64,000 nucleotides of DNA from Bdellovibrionales bacterium (lineage in GTDB: Bacteria; Bdellovibrionota; Bdellovibrionia; Bdellovibrionales; UBA1609): the NCBI GenBank assembly GCA_027459485.1, contig DAIDIG010000001.1, forward strand, positions 550,619 through 614,618. The letters run 5' to 3'. Under the pieces are notes generated by a model that ran no database searches, had not been told where the DNA came from, and worked only from the letters and a program-made list of their open reading frames with translations. Every line of letters starts with the position of its first letter. Within the stretch, counting starts at the first letter, position 1. Below, in pieces: positions 9,943 to 19,547 of the stretch. The position numbers and the translations under genes are program-made.

Positions 9943-11277
9943 ATGAATCGGTCGAGGGGGATGAGACAACTCATTTTAGTATGCGTCTCGTATCTGAACA
10001 TTTTCGCTCTTTGCGGTTTTACACCGCTCAAGGTACTCACGCTTAATTTTAACTCTGAAGTCGTGCCGAGCGATTCTCACGATCGAATTCGCGATTTGCG
10101 CTACCACGCTCTTTTAGACTGGATAAAGAAAAATGACCCCGACATCGTTTTAATGCAAGAGGCCTGGAACTATCACGATAAACCTTCGGTCGCCGTCACT
10201 CTTGCCAAATCGCTCGGCTATAGTGTCGCCTACCGTCTCGGGATGGGGGTCTCGGGGTTTTTAATCGACAGCGACGCCATTCTTGCGAAGAAAAGGCTAA
10301 AAATGACGGACGAGCGCGACGTCAAATTACCGCATAGCGCGTTTGAAATCGGCGACGGAAAAACGTGGGTTGTATGTTTCGGCTCCGTCAGTTGGGCGGT
10401 CGGAGTCACACTATCCGGGTCAGATGGTAAGCCTATTTTTGTTTATTCTACACATTTAATCGGATCGAGCCTCAACGATCGCCGCGATCAAGCCGTCGCG
10501 CTTGCCAACGACGTTCGAAAGCGCGCGACTCGATATAAGGTCAGTTGGCAAAACGCCCAAGTCATTGTCGGCGGCGATTTCAATTCACAGCCGTCCGAGC
10601 CAGCGCCCGCCTATTTCACCCAATCCGGCTATTTCGATAGCTTCGCCGTCGCCCACCCCGAAAATGTAAGTTGTAGCGTTTGCGCGGATTATACTCAGCT
10701 TTACTTTGACCCCACGATCATCGGCGGCGATTTATTTCCGTCGCAGAATGGTTCAACTGGCGACGTCCGCTACGATTATATTTTTAGCCGCGGGCAAAAT
10801 CTTCGCCCATTGGCCAGTACACTGGTGTTTTCCGCGCCGATCGACGGCACATGGATGAGCGATCACTATGGGTTGTTTTCGGTTTTTGGTGATGAGAATT
10901 CTTCGCCGATTCCGAACCCTGTTCGCGACACGGTGTATTCAGAGCCCAGCCCGCCCGTCATTGATGTTTTTGATCGAGACCTTTATTGCGCAGACCAATC
11001 CGGCTTTTCTTGTCGAAATCAAATGCCGCCCGCAAACCCGGTTTGGGGAGCGAGCGGTTTTGTCGTTCACAATACGTCAGATTTCGTTGTTTCCGCGCAT
11101 GTCTATGGCCCCGGCGAGATTTTCACCGAATCAGATGCTACACTGAACCCTGGAGAGTCAGTCGATTTTACATTTAAATCACCCGGCACTTATAATTACG
11201 TCCTGCAGGCTGTGACGGTCGATAATTCTTACGACGCGAAGGCCGTCGGTACTGTGAACGTCACTGCTGGTTACTGA
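9943..11277 (+). CDS. Secreted endonuclease/exonuclease/phosphatase family protein with C-terminal extension (start could be 9961)
   Basis: EEP motifs LTLNFN, DPDIVLMQEAW, VGGDFNSQP, YDYIFSRG, MSDHYGLFSVF; N-terminal signal sequence. Confidence 0.85.
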   Translation: MNRSRGMRQLILVCVSYLNIFALCGFTPLKVLTLNFNSEVVPSDSHDRIRDLRYHALLDWIKKNDPDIVLMQEAWNYHDKPSVAVTLAKSLGYSVAYRLGMGVSGFLIDSDAILAKKRLKMTDERDVKLPHSAFEIGDGKTWVVCFGSVSWAVGVTLSGSDGKPIFVYSTHLIGSSLNDRRDQAVALANDVRKRATRYKVSWQNAQVIVGGDFNSQPSEPAPAYFTQSGYFDSFAVAHPENVSCSVCADYTQLYFDPTIIGGDLFPSQNGSTGDVRYDYIFSRGQNLRPLASTLVFSAPIDGTWMSDHYGLFSVFGDENSSPIPNPVRDTVYSEPSPPVIDVFDRDLYCADQSGFSCRNQMPPANPVWGASGFVVHNTSDFVVSAHVYGPGEIFTESDATLNPGESVDFTFKSPGTYNYVLQAVTVDNSYDAKAVGTVNVTAGY

Positions 11278-11407
11278 CTGACACGGTATCGCCATAGATT
11301 TTTCGGGCAATTCGCATGTGACGGGGTACATAGAATCTCAAGTACGCTCCGACATTTTATTACTAAATATTAGACGTTGCGCCAGTTTAAATTCATCATA
11401 TTTACGT

Positions 11408-11707
11408 TCATTTCTTATTGTAATGGGGAAGGGTCACAGTTCGTGGCATACCCGCGCAGATGAGTCTGGAGTCGAGGATGTTCCTGGCTCCCGTATAATA
11501 ACATGAGATGTCTTTGTAGAACCCGCCGAATTCCTTCTGGGCCTTCAATTGCGCATTATACACTTTAGGACCACCTAAAAAGGGGAATGTTTCAGCCAAT
11601 ATAATCACCGCGCCTGGCCGCAGTGTGGAGACGTCATCGTACGCCGCAAATAAATTTTGTGAGTATAAGACCGACAAAATGACGAAAATTGCCATTAGAG
11701 ACTTCAT
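11408..11707 (-). CDS. Small secreted hypothetical protein
   Basis: Signal peptide MKSLMAIFVILSVLYSQNLFA, then about 80 aa. Confidence 0.55.
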   Translation of the reverse strand: MKSLMAIFVILSVLYSQNLFAAYDDVSTLRPGAVIILAETFPFLGGPKVYNAQLKAQKEFGGFYKDISCYYTGARNILDSRLICAGMPRTVTLPHYNKK

Positions 11708-11839
11708 AAAAGCCACCTCATGAAACAAACAATGTTAACGCTACTACAGTGCAACGCTTATGCCAAAATGCGATTGGCGCAGACGACTACTCCGGCAAAA
11801 TAGAAGCAAATAAAAGCTCCGTGATCCGCAATTTCTCTC

Positions 11840-12673
11840 TTACAATGAAATCATCGCTTCGGTTGAGTATGGACTGCAAAGAGCTGTTCCGTTAGGTTGT
11901 GTCATGCAGGCCTTTACTGCCGCGTAGTAAGTGGTCCCACTTTGAAACGAATAAAAAATATTGTATGTAAACTGCTGACTCGAAAATACGCCTGAGGGAA
12001 TCGCGGGCGTGGTTTGAGTCGCGTTAACAGTTACGTTATTTTCAATATTAAAATTGGCTGAAGGCGACACCACACCGCTGCCGTCTAACTGAGACTGAGT
12101 CCCTAAAGAATATGTAATTTGTGATATGCTAACGCTGGGGTACGTGTTGTACAAAGCAAAGCCTAACGTAACCATGCCCGGCGATGAACCCGAACCTGAC
12201 GCGCTCGATGGCTGTGTATTAAATGTCAGAGGTAAATCGCCGTTAGTCGGCAACTGCAACGATTGACCGTAAATATCCAACAACGCGCTTCGAATGGTGA
12301 GGGTATACTGATCACCATATAATAAGGGGTCTATCGGTGTAACTTTTAGGGTCGGCCCAGAAACGCTAATGCTGATCGGAACATTACCGCGCTCTATATC
12401 ACCGGTTAGCATAATAACCGTTTCCGACGTAGACGCGTTTAAGTCGAGATTCGCTTGCGTTGAATTAATTGGATTAGAAAACGTCAACGTAATCGACAAT
12501 CCGGTAATTGGGACATTCGTTGCATTTTGTGGCAATGTCGCATCAAGAAATGTAAAGGCAGAATGCGCGCTTTGGTTTTGTTGCGATAACAACGGACCAC
12601 CACCCCCACCGCCACAGCCCACCAAACACGCAACAGAAAATAAAAGCTCGAATCCTGCAAAAATCTTTTTCAT
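11840..12673 (-). CDS. Lipoprotein with bacterial Ig-like (Big_5/SbsA-type) domain
   Basis: Lipobox VACLVGC; 'ATNVPITGLSITLTFSNPINSTQ...' Big_5-like pattern; ATGA overlap with upstream gene. Confidence 0.7.
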   Translation of the reverse strand: MKKIFAGFELLFSVACLVGCGGGGGGPLLSQQNQSAHSAFTFLDATLPQNATNVPITGLSITLTFSNPINSTQANLDLNASTSETVIMLTGDIERGNVPISISVSGPTLKVTPIDPLLYGDQYTLTIRSALLDIYGQSLQLPTNGDLPLTFNTQPSSASGSGSSPGMVTLGFALYNTYPSVSISQITYSLGTQSQLDGSGVVSPSANFNIENNVTVNATQTTPAIPSGVFSSQQFTYNIFYSFQSGTTYYAAVKACMTQPNGTALCSPYSTEAMISL

Positions 12674-13311
12674 TGACCACCTCTTATGCCGATAGAATCG
12701 GCAAGCTCGACGCAACGTAAATAACCCTTCGGCGAACCATCGGTGGCACTGTCGATCTCATTCAAAAATACGGTTGCGTTACGAATTAACCGGTTGGGCT
12801 CTTGAAGTGATAGCCCCGACAGCTCGGATTGAATTGCAGCCCATGGGCCATTCTCTAGCTTTAATGTGTGTTGCGGATCTAAAAATGTGGTCACAATCGC
12901 TTGATTTGGTAACGCCGATTCGATTTCGACCAATTTAGAATGAATTGATTTCTTTAACGCTAGGGCCGCAAAGAAGCGGCTTCGATAACGCCGCGCTTGT
13001 ACCGGAGGCGTGTACACGCCTCTACCTGGATGCGTGGCTAACTCCTGTTTAATTCTCGCATTAAATTCGATCACGCGCTCTTCGTCGCTAAGCGCCCGCG
13101 CGCATCGATGACGAATTTTATATAAGCCGCTTAGAATCACTTCTCCGTGAAATAAGTTGCTATTTTCAGTTTTGACTTTGTTAGCAACAGTCACAACAAC
13201 GCGAAGATCGCTCAAGTCTTGCGGCGATAGACTCTGAATACTTATTGGTCGGGCCGCCACGGATATACCGAGTAGTAGTGTCCCAATTAACAGGGCAGCA
13301 AGCCGTTTCAT
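12670..13311 (-). CDS. Secreted hypothetical protein
   Basis: 213-aa ORF, signal peptide, stop overlaps next ATG (ATGA). Confidence 0.65.
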   Translation of the reverse strand: MKRLAALLIGTLLLGISVAARPISIQSLSPQDLSDLRVVVTVANKVKTENSNLFHGEVILSGLYKIRHRCARALSDEERVIEFNARIKQELATHPGRGVYTPPVQARRYRSRFFAALALKKSIHSKLVEIESALPNQAIVTTFLDPQHTLKLENGPWAAIQSELSGLSLQEPNRLIRNATVFLNEIDSATDGSPKGYLRCVELADSIGIRGGQ

Positions 13312-13576
13312 TATGCCTCCTTAACTCACATTTAAGAAGAGCGCCACCGCAAGATACTATAACAAAATAAGGTCATTCTTGCGATTGCTATAATTTTGAC
13401 AGTAGATCTTTTCGACACCTGACAAAAATAGTCATCTCAGAAGTAAATAAGTTATGCTGAGAACAACATTCATTCAAAATGAAGTTGGTTACCTGTCAAT
13501 AAACTTACAGTCGCCAAGCAATCATCGATTTGGTAAATTGAAGACGACATTGTTTTTAGAGTAAGGAGAATTTGAA

Positions 13577-14005
13577 ATGAACTTTATGATCCGCGCGAGC
13601 TTACCAAAAATACTAATCGCGGGCCTTTTGTTGGTATCCATCCCGTCGTTTGTTGAAGCTCAAACAGTAACGGTGGGCCCAACATCCGCGTTTCTGCTGT
13701 GGACGATACCAACCACAAATACGGACGGCTCACCTCTGACAGATTTAGCTGGATTTTATATTTTCTACGGTTCTAGCCCCAGTTCTTTAACCAATATTAT
13801 TCCAATTGCAAACCCTAGGCAGAACTCCTATATGGTAAATAATCTTGCCAATGGAACTTGGTACTTTGTGGTAACAGCATATACGACTCAAGGGACGCAA
13901 AACGCACCCTCGAATGTTGTGAGCAAATCCATTCCCGCTGCCACGGTTACGGTACCAACTGTCATTCCAAGCCCACCAACCAACGTTACGTTAACTGCGC
14001 AATAA
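13577..14005 (+). CDS. Secreted fibronectin type III domain protein
   Basis: Signal peptide; LLWTIPTTNTDGSPLTDLAGFYIFYG...NGTWYFVVTAYTTQGTQNAPSNVVSK. Confidence 0.8.
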   Translation: MNFMIRASLPKILIAGLLLVSIPSFVEAQTVTVGPTSAFLLWTIPTTNTDGSPLTDLAGFYIFYGSSPSSLTNIIPIANPRQNSYMVNNLANGTWYFVVTAYTTQGTQNAPSNVVSKSIPAATVTVPTVIPSPPTNVTLTAQ

Positions 14006-14077
14006 TAATTCTGATTAACGGCCAAAAGCTAGAGAAGTGAATTCCACTTCCAGCTCGAAGGGAGCGTCGCTCCAATT

Positions 14078-16327
14078 CTAATGATCTGCAAAACTAGATG
14101 GTGACTTAGAAACAGTTTCTGTTGCGACTTTTTGATAGTAAAGTAACTTGGCTTCTAGCCGATCGAGCTCAACTCCCAACAGTAACTTCGAGTTTTCTGG
14201 TTTAAATGCTCTCACTGTCAACGGGATTGTCAGCGTCTCAACTTCGGAATGATTTGGCGAGAGGTCAATTTTAAAAATATTAGACTTCTCACCAGTCGGC
14301 TTAAAGTAACCGGCTTCTAAAGCTTCGCGCGCCGCTCTGACTGCTCGTAAAGCTCGGTTTGTATTTTTCAAGAATATACTTGGTGCTGCCTGTTGTAATC
14401 CAAGTTCATTGTATTTGATCGACCGACGCCACGCCGGCATTTCGTCAAAATCCATGTGGGCACTATAAGAGCCGGTAGACGCTGCATCGGCCAGATTGTT
14501 TCGGTAAACTGCGTACATTGGGCCACTCACCCCTCTTTCTAATCGACGCGCGTTCACCAAATGATGCACTTCGTGCAGAAAGGCGCTGTTTAATTCTAAA
14601 TTGCCGCGGCTTTCAACGATTGTGCTCGGGTTTAATGTAATGCACCCATTTCGGTATTCCCCGAGGTCGGATATTGAGGAGTCAACCTTCAAATATTCAA
14701 GCCCCCATTTGTCACGCAGTTGGCGCAACATCGGGGTCGAATTTAGGTCAATATAGGCCATGAAGTCATAGTTGCCTTTTTGAGACTCTTGCTTAATTTC
14801 ATCCGTCAGCATTTCAATATGGCGATGTGAAGAGTGAGCCAATTTAGCTGACATTTTATTGAGTTCAAGTTGCAGCGTCGCTCTTCTTTTGTTCTTCCAA
14901 ATTAACTCAGGATTTAGCCCTTTTTGCTTTAAGAATTCTTCCATCTCGCTACCGAGTTTACGGCTCGTCTCAACATACTTTTTGGATTTGGCAAATAACA
15001 TCGGAAAGTGAAGATTGTTGTCAGCAAATGTTTTGTAGGTGACCTTCATCGCGGCTTCAGCTTTTGACTCCGGTGCCGACATCGCCTTCGCTAAATTTTG
15101 CTTTCTACGAAAGGCGACAGGCGTCCGCTCTTCGGCAAGATCAAAATCGCTTCTCACGACGTCTTTAACCGCCGCCTGTAACGATCTATTATCAACCGTT
15201 TTTAGATGAACTGAGTCGGCTTTGGCTGCTTCTAGCGAATTTTCGGTCGACGTACTGATGACGGCTTCAAGGTTAGTCTTTTCGCCAACGACGTCTTCGA
15301 TCGCAGTCGAGACCCGTGCGGCTGAAGAGGCGCGCGCGGCCACCCCAAGAGCTTCACCCACATTAGCCGCAGCGCGCGCGAGACGCCATTTCTTTAAGGC
15401 TTTGAACAGAATCCCACCAGGCAAAAAAAGATTCGTAAGAATTTTACACACTGTCGCGACTTGGTAGCTTGGGCCGCAAGTTTTAAAATTCGTATAGGCT
15501 TTTGTAACCGCATTTCTTACGACGCGGTAAAGAGCGAGAGTGATGTCAATCGGATGACGAACAGCCGTCCAAGCGAGCGTCGCCGCTTTTGTCTCAAGAG
15601 AAAGTCGATAATTTGAATCTGCGCTGGTATTGAGCAGAAATTTGAGCACGGTGTAAGTGCCATTGACAAGCTGGACCACAGAAGTCGCAGCCCCTCGAAC
15701 GCACGAACTTTCAGCGGTTAAGTAGGTAAGAAATGTCGACTTCTGTTTTTGATCACATTTTGCACTGACCAAATTTTTGAGTGATTTCAAAAAATTTGTG
15801 ATCGGCATTTCAACGTCAGACAAGCAGTTGCACAAACCACCTTCTGTTGGCGCGTCAAGACTAGCGATACTTCTGCCGGCGAACGGATTTGCCGGAACGT
15901 CAGTGTTGTTACTATCGATTTCGTAAAGAAAAACTGTAAGCAACGCGCCGTCGTAAGTAATGACTTGTTTCGCACGCTCAAGTGCCCCGTCGTCGCCAAC
16001 GAGTGCCAATGTTTGATCCACTTCAAGTTTATTTTCAGAAAATTGAATCGACTCTTGTATCAGGCGGACGGGATTCGGGCCAAATACTGCTGCAAGATCT
16101 GAATCGTATTTGTTCGAATGAATGGCGGCCAACACCTGACGAAAATTCGCTTTCACATACGAGCGGTAGGCGACGACGACACGGTTTTCATATGGCGAAA
16201 AGGCGAATTTGAAATCAGGGTTACTGATCGCCCATGATTCATTGGCCTCTGCCGACGAAATCGACGAAAATAAATGAAAGGTAACGACCAATAAGGCCAA
16301 GGTCGCCCGTTGTGCCCAATTTGGCAT
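14078..16327 (-). CDS. Large secreted protein with C-terminal HExxH motif (putative metallopeptidase-like)
   Basis: 749-aa ORF, signal peptide, LNSAFLHEVHHLVNARRLERG. Confidence 0.7.
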   Translation of the reverse strand: MPNWAQRATLALLVVTFHLFSSISSAEANESWAISNPDFKFAFSPYENRVVVAYRSYVKANFRQVLAAIHSNKYDSDLAAVFGPNPVRLIQESIQFSENKLEVDQTLALVGDDGALERAKQVITYDGALLTVFLYEIDSNNTDVPANPFAGRSIASLDAPTEGGLCNCLSDVEMPITNFLKSLKNLVSAKCDQKQKSTFLTYLTAESSCVRGAATSVVQLVNGTYTVLKFLLNTSADSNYRLSLETKAATLAWTAVRHPIDITLALYRVVRNAVTKAYTNFKTCGPSYQVATVCKILTNLFLPGGILFKALKKWRLARAAANVGEALGVAARASSAARVSTAIEDVVGEKTNLEAVISTSTENSLEAAKADSVHLKTVDNRSLQAAVKDVVRSDFDLAEERTPVAFRRKQNLAKAMSAPESKAEAAMKVTYKTFADNNLHFPMLFAKSKKYVETSRKLGSEMEEFLKQKGLNPELIWKNKRRATLQLELNKMSAKLAHSSHRHIEMLTDEIKQESQKGNYDFMAYIDLNSTPMLRQLRDKWGLEYLKVDSSISDLGEYRNGCITLNPSTIVESRGNLELNSAFLHEVHHLVNARRLERGVSGPMYAVYRNNLADAASTGSYSAHMDFDEMPAWRRSIKYNELGLQQAAPSIFLKNTNRALRAVRAAREALEAGYFKPTGEKSNIFKIDLSPNHSEVETLTIPLTVRAFKPENSKLLLGVELDRLEAKLLYYQKVATETVSKSPSSFADH

Positions 16328-16515
16328 ACAAACTAATCGGTTAGGCTAGAAATTGACTTTACTAAATGTGCGCCCGTTTGGCTGCGAATTCCTAGCAAAT
16401 GTATAACTCGACCGACGGCCAGGTTGCTGCTAGATCGATAATGGATGCAGGGGAAAAATTAGAAAAAATCTCAGATGGCAAGATACAATTATCAGAAATA
16501 GAAAAATAGGCAACG

Positions 16516-17007
16516 CTAGGACGCTTTTCCGTTTTGCTCACTTAGTTCTTTCATCTCAAAATCGTAGCATTGCGCAAGCGATTTGGACTGAGAAAGGCTA
16601 TCATTATAATTTGCGCGGCACTGGCGCATAATGTTTGTAAACACGGGTTCGTTAAGAATCGAGATTGCCTTCTCGAAGCATCGCGACTGATATTGTCCCC
16701 ACTCAATCCAAGCGAAAAAATTGGTCGGGCCAAATGAGCCGCACGACGCGCCGATGAGTCCGGCTTTAAATCGCGAGAAATCGGTGGCGCTTTCGGGGAT
16801 TGACGAGTCCGAAATAAAGGTTTGAGCCGCCGACATGCAATCAGCTTCGGTAAGCGCGCCTGTAGTCTCATTCTGACAAGAGCGCCGAACGACCGAATTT
16901 AACAGTGCCTTTTGAGCGCTCCCAATGAAAATGAGTTCGTTACCGGCTGCCGGTATTGAGGTCAAAATCAAAATAATACTGCCAATAAGCAATTGGGGGA
17001 GTTTCAT
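16516..17007 (-). CDS. Secreted hypothetical protein with several Cys
   Basis: 163-aa ORF with signal peptide. Confidence 0.6.
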   Translation of the reverse strand: MKLPQLLIGSIILILTSIPAAGNELIFIGSAQKALLNSVVRRSCQNETTGALTEADCMSAAQTFISDSSIPESATDFSRFKAGLIGASCGSFGPTNFFAWIEWGQYQSRCFEKAISILNEPVFTNIMRQCRANYNDSLSQSKSLAQCYDFEMKELSEQNGKAS

Positions 17008-17184
17008 ATTTTTTCAGCCCTAATCAAAAACCATGCGATTCGCGTGCCGGGCTTAATTGATCAAAGATTTAACTTGAGGGCACATAGCCGGTTAATTTTA
17101 TAATTTTTGTGACGAAAAAGGCGTACCGGAAATTCAATTCGGCAGCGATTGAAAATCTGGCAAAACCACGTTATTTAACGTCTT

Positions 17185-17673
17185 ATGAAGGAAATGATGA
17201 TTTTTGCGGTTTTGCTTTTTGGGGTAAACGCGGCCGCGCTTGCGAAATCGTGTCAGCCCGCTCCTGCAGGATTTGATTTTAGACGAATTCAAATTCATTT
17301 GCGCACAAAATCATATGATTACCCCTATGAGTTCACATTTTACTTTCCTAAACTAGATGACGCGTGTTGGTCGATTGACGCTTCGGGAGTTGCGCACGCC
17401 CGCTTTGACGGAGCGATCATCCGATTTGTCGCGAGCTCAACCAATGACCCGACCCAGACTAACGTCGTTGACGAGTTTAAATTGTCGGAGCTCGCAATTT
17501 CACCGGGTCGACACCCTGGGGATTTCGCGCAGCTCATTACGCCACCGTCAGATCGGTACCACATTCGGCTGTTTATTAATTATTTAGCTGATAAGAAGTG
17601 GTATGGTTTAGCGACCGCGCAATTGCCGATTTTTGTGCCGTCAGACATTCGATCGATATCTTTTATCAAATAA
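17185..17673 (+). CDS. Secreted hypothetical protein
   Basis: 162-aa ORF with signal peptide (MKEMMIFAVLLFGVNAAALA). Confidence 0.6.
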   Translation: MKEMMIFAVLLFGVNAAALAKSCQPAPAGFDFRRIQIHLRTKSYDYPYEFTFYFPKLDDACWSIDASGVAHARFDGAIIRFVASSTNDPTQTNVVDEFKLSELAISPGRHPGDFAQLITPPSDRYHIRLFINYLADKKWYGLATAQLPIFVPSDIRSISFIK

Positions 17674-17888
17674 CTTCGTGGGTCGGTCCGTACGAACACG
17701 GTAAAGCAGAGACTGAAAGCGATTCATTAATACATCTAACTGCAAGAATTAAATTTTGTTCTCGGAAGCAATATAATTTTCAGTCTCTCAGTAGAATGAG
17801 CCATTCATTTTTTTCAATTTATCCATTTTTATAGCGCTTGTGTGTAATCGGCTATAGTCCGAGCGGGTGTAATTAAAGGGGGGGGGAT

Positions 17889-18776
17889 TTGCAATATCGA
17901 AGGGGTTTGTTAGCTATTGCTACAATTGCTATTTCCTGTTCAGCCCAGGCAATAGTCAACGGGCTGGATATTAGCGCAAAGGTATTCCCATCGGTCGCGA
18001 AAATTTTGATTACCGCATATAACTCAAATGCGAAAAAAATTGAGTATTCTTGTACCGGCGTTTTTTTGAGCGATTCTTTGCTTTTAACGGCCGGGCACTG
18101 CGCGCCTGGCGGGCGTTCTGGTATCCTGGTTAAACCCAACGGCATTGAACTATACTCATTTGGAGATAAGCCGCTGGCGCACCCGGTGCGTGCGGTTGCA
18201 ATCTATTCGAACTTTGATCTTTCGGCTGAAGAAATGGGTAAACGACTAACGAAGCGAGATCAAGGTTTAAAGCAATACGCAACTCAAGCACCGGGATGTT
18301 ACTCGGTTCGTGTTCCATTGTTATCGTTAGATACAGTCGATCTCTCAGTGGTAAAATTTCCGAAGAACACTTCGGCTAATTTTGAAGCGATTGATTTCGG
18401 TTATCGACCAAGGCTAACCGATAATGTTCAGTATGTGGGATTCGGTATTAACGTAAACCCATTTGACGGCTCTAGTTTTCTTTTGTTTTCGGGCCTTGAA
18501 ACTCAAAAACGCTTAGGTGCCGGCTCAATAATGCGCATTTCAGATATATACGCCGCGACTAAAGCGCCGGTTTACAAAACTTATGCCGCCCAAGGGGATT
18601 CTGGATCTCCTGTATTTTTTAAAAATAGGCTTATCGGTATAATGTCATATATCGATCAAAACTGTGAATCAGAGTATGGCGGTGATTATGGCATACTCAA
18701 TGCGTTCACTTATTTGTCGGCAAAAAAGTCTATCCAATTTCTCCAGAACGCTCTACACTTTCTGATCAAAATCTAA
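17889..18776 (+). CDS. Secreted trypsin-like serine protease
   Basis: LLLTAGHC, DLSVVKF, QGDSGSPVFF; signal peptide; TTG start right after a G9 tract. Confidence 0.88.
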   Translation: MQYRRGLLAIATIAISCSAQAIVNGLDISAKVFPSVAKILITAYNSNAKKIEYSCTGVFLSDSLLLTAGHCAPGGRSGILVKPNGIELYSFGDKPLAHPVRAVAIYSNFDLSAEEMGKRLTKRDQGLKQYATQAPGCYSVRVPLLSLDTVDLSVVKFPKNTSANFEAIDFGYRPRLTDNVQYVGFGINVNPFDGSSFLLFSGLETQKRLGAGSIMRISDIYAATKAPVYKTYAAQGDSGSPVFFKNRLIGIMSYIDQNCESEYGGDYGILNAFTYLSAKKSIQFLQNALHFLIKI

Positions 18777-18852
18777 CAGTTCCCCAATTGTAGTGGGGAC
18801 GCAGTCGAGTTAAGGGTAACCCATAAATCAATAAAGCGTTGAATTGTAATAA

Positions 18853-19542
18853 ATGAAATCAGCAATAGGAGCATTTAGACCGCAGTGCCCGTGGTCCGGT
18901 TTTCAGCCGGCAAATTTTGTGAGCTGCGAACCATTGCGATGTTCAATTGTTCGCGAACCGCTCAATACTTACACGAGCATTGCATACCTGGTTGTGGCAG
19001 TATTTCTCCTGCGGCGTTATTGGGTAAAATCCCAAAGGTCCGACTTAGAGTTTGGAATATTGGCCGGGATCATCGGAATCGCATCACTCTTAGGTCACGG
19101 TTCGTTCACGCGATTTTTCTTCTTTTTTGATTTTGCTGCACAATTCGTTTTCTTCGCATACCTAATATCGTATAACTTAAGCCGCCTTCGACCCATCTCC
19201 GCGCAAAACCGTTTGTTTATTGCGGGAGCACTAATATTTTTTTCGTCCTGGCCATACGCCGCATTTGATAGGTGGGGCGTACTGACGGTTGAAATTTTGG
19301 CCACATTTTATTTACTATTAGAGGTCGCTTGTTTTTTTAAAGATAAACTTCCGCAATATCGGGATCTCGTTTGGTGCGTCACCACATTCAGCGTGGGGTT
19401 TGTATTTTTCTTGCTTGATATTACAAAGATCATTTGCGTACATTCACATTACTTTCAGATGCATTCAGTTTGGCACATACTGAGTGCCATAAGCATTTAC
19501 TTTCTCGCCAATCACTATGCACAAACTGTAGGCGCAAAGTAG
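18853..19542 (+). CDS. Ceramidase-like (CREST superfamily) membrane protein
   Basis: C-E..IVREPLNTYTSIAYLV, GHGSFTRFF, HSVWHILSAISIYFLA in a multi-TM protein. Confidence 0.7.
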   Translation: MKSAIGAFRPQCPWSGFQPANFVSCEPLRCSIVREPLNTYTSIAYLVVAVFLLRRYWVKSQRSDLEFGILAGIIGIASLLGHGSFTRFFFFFDFAAQFVFFAYLISYNLSRLRPISAQNRLFIAGALIFFSSWPYAAFDRWGVLTVEILATFYLLLEVACFFKDKLPQYRDLVWCVTTFSVGFVFFLLDITKIICVHSHYFQMHSVWHILSAISIYFLANHYAQTVGAK

Positions 19543-19547
19543 TACAT

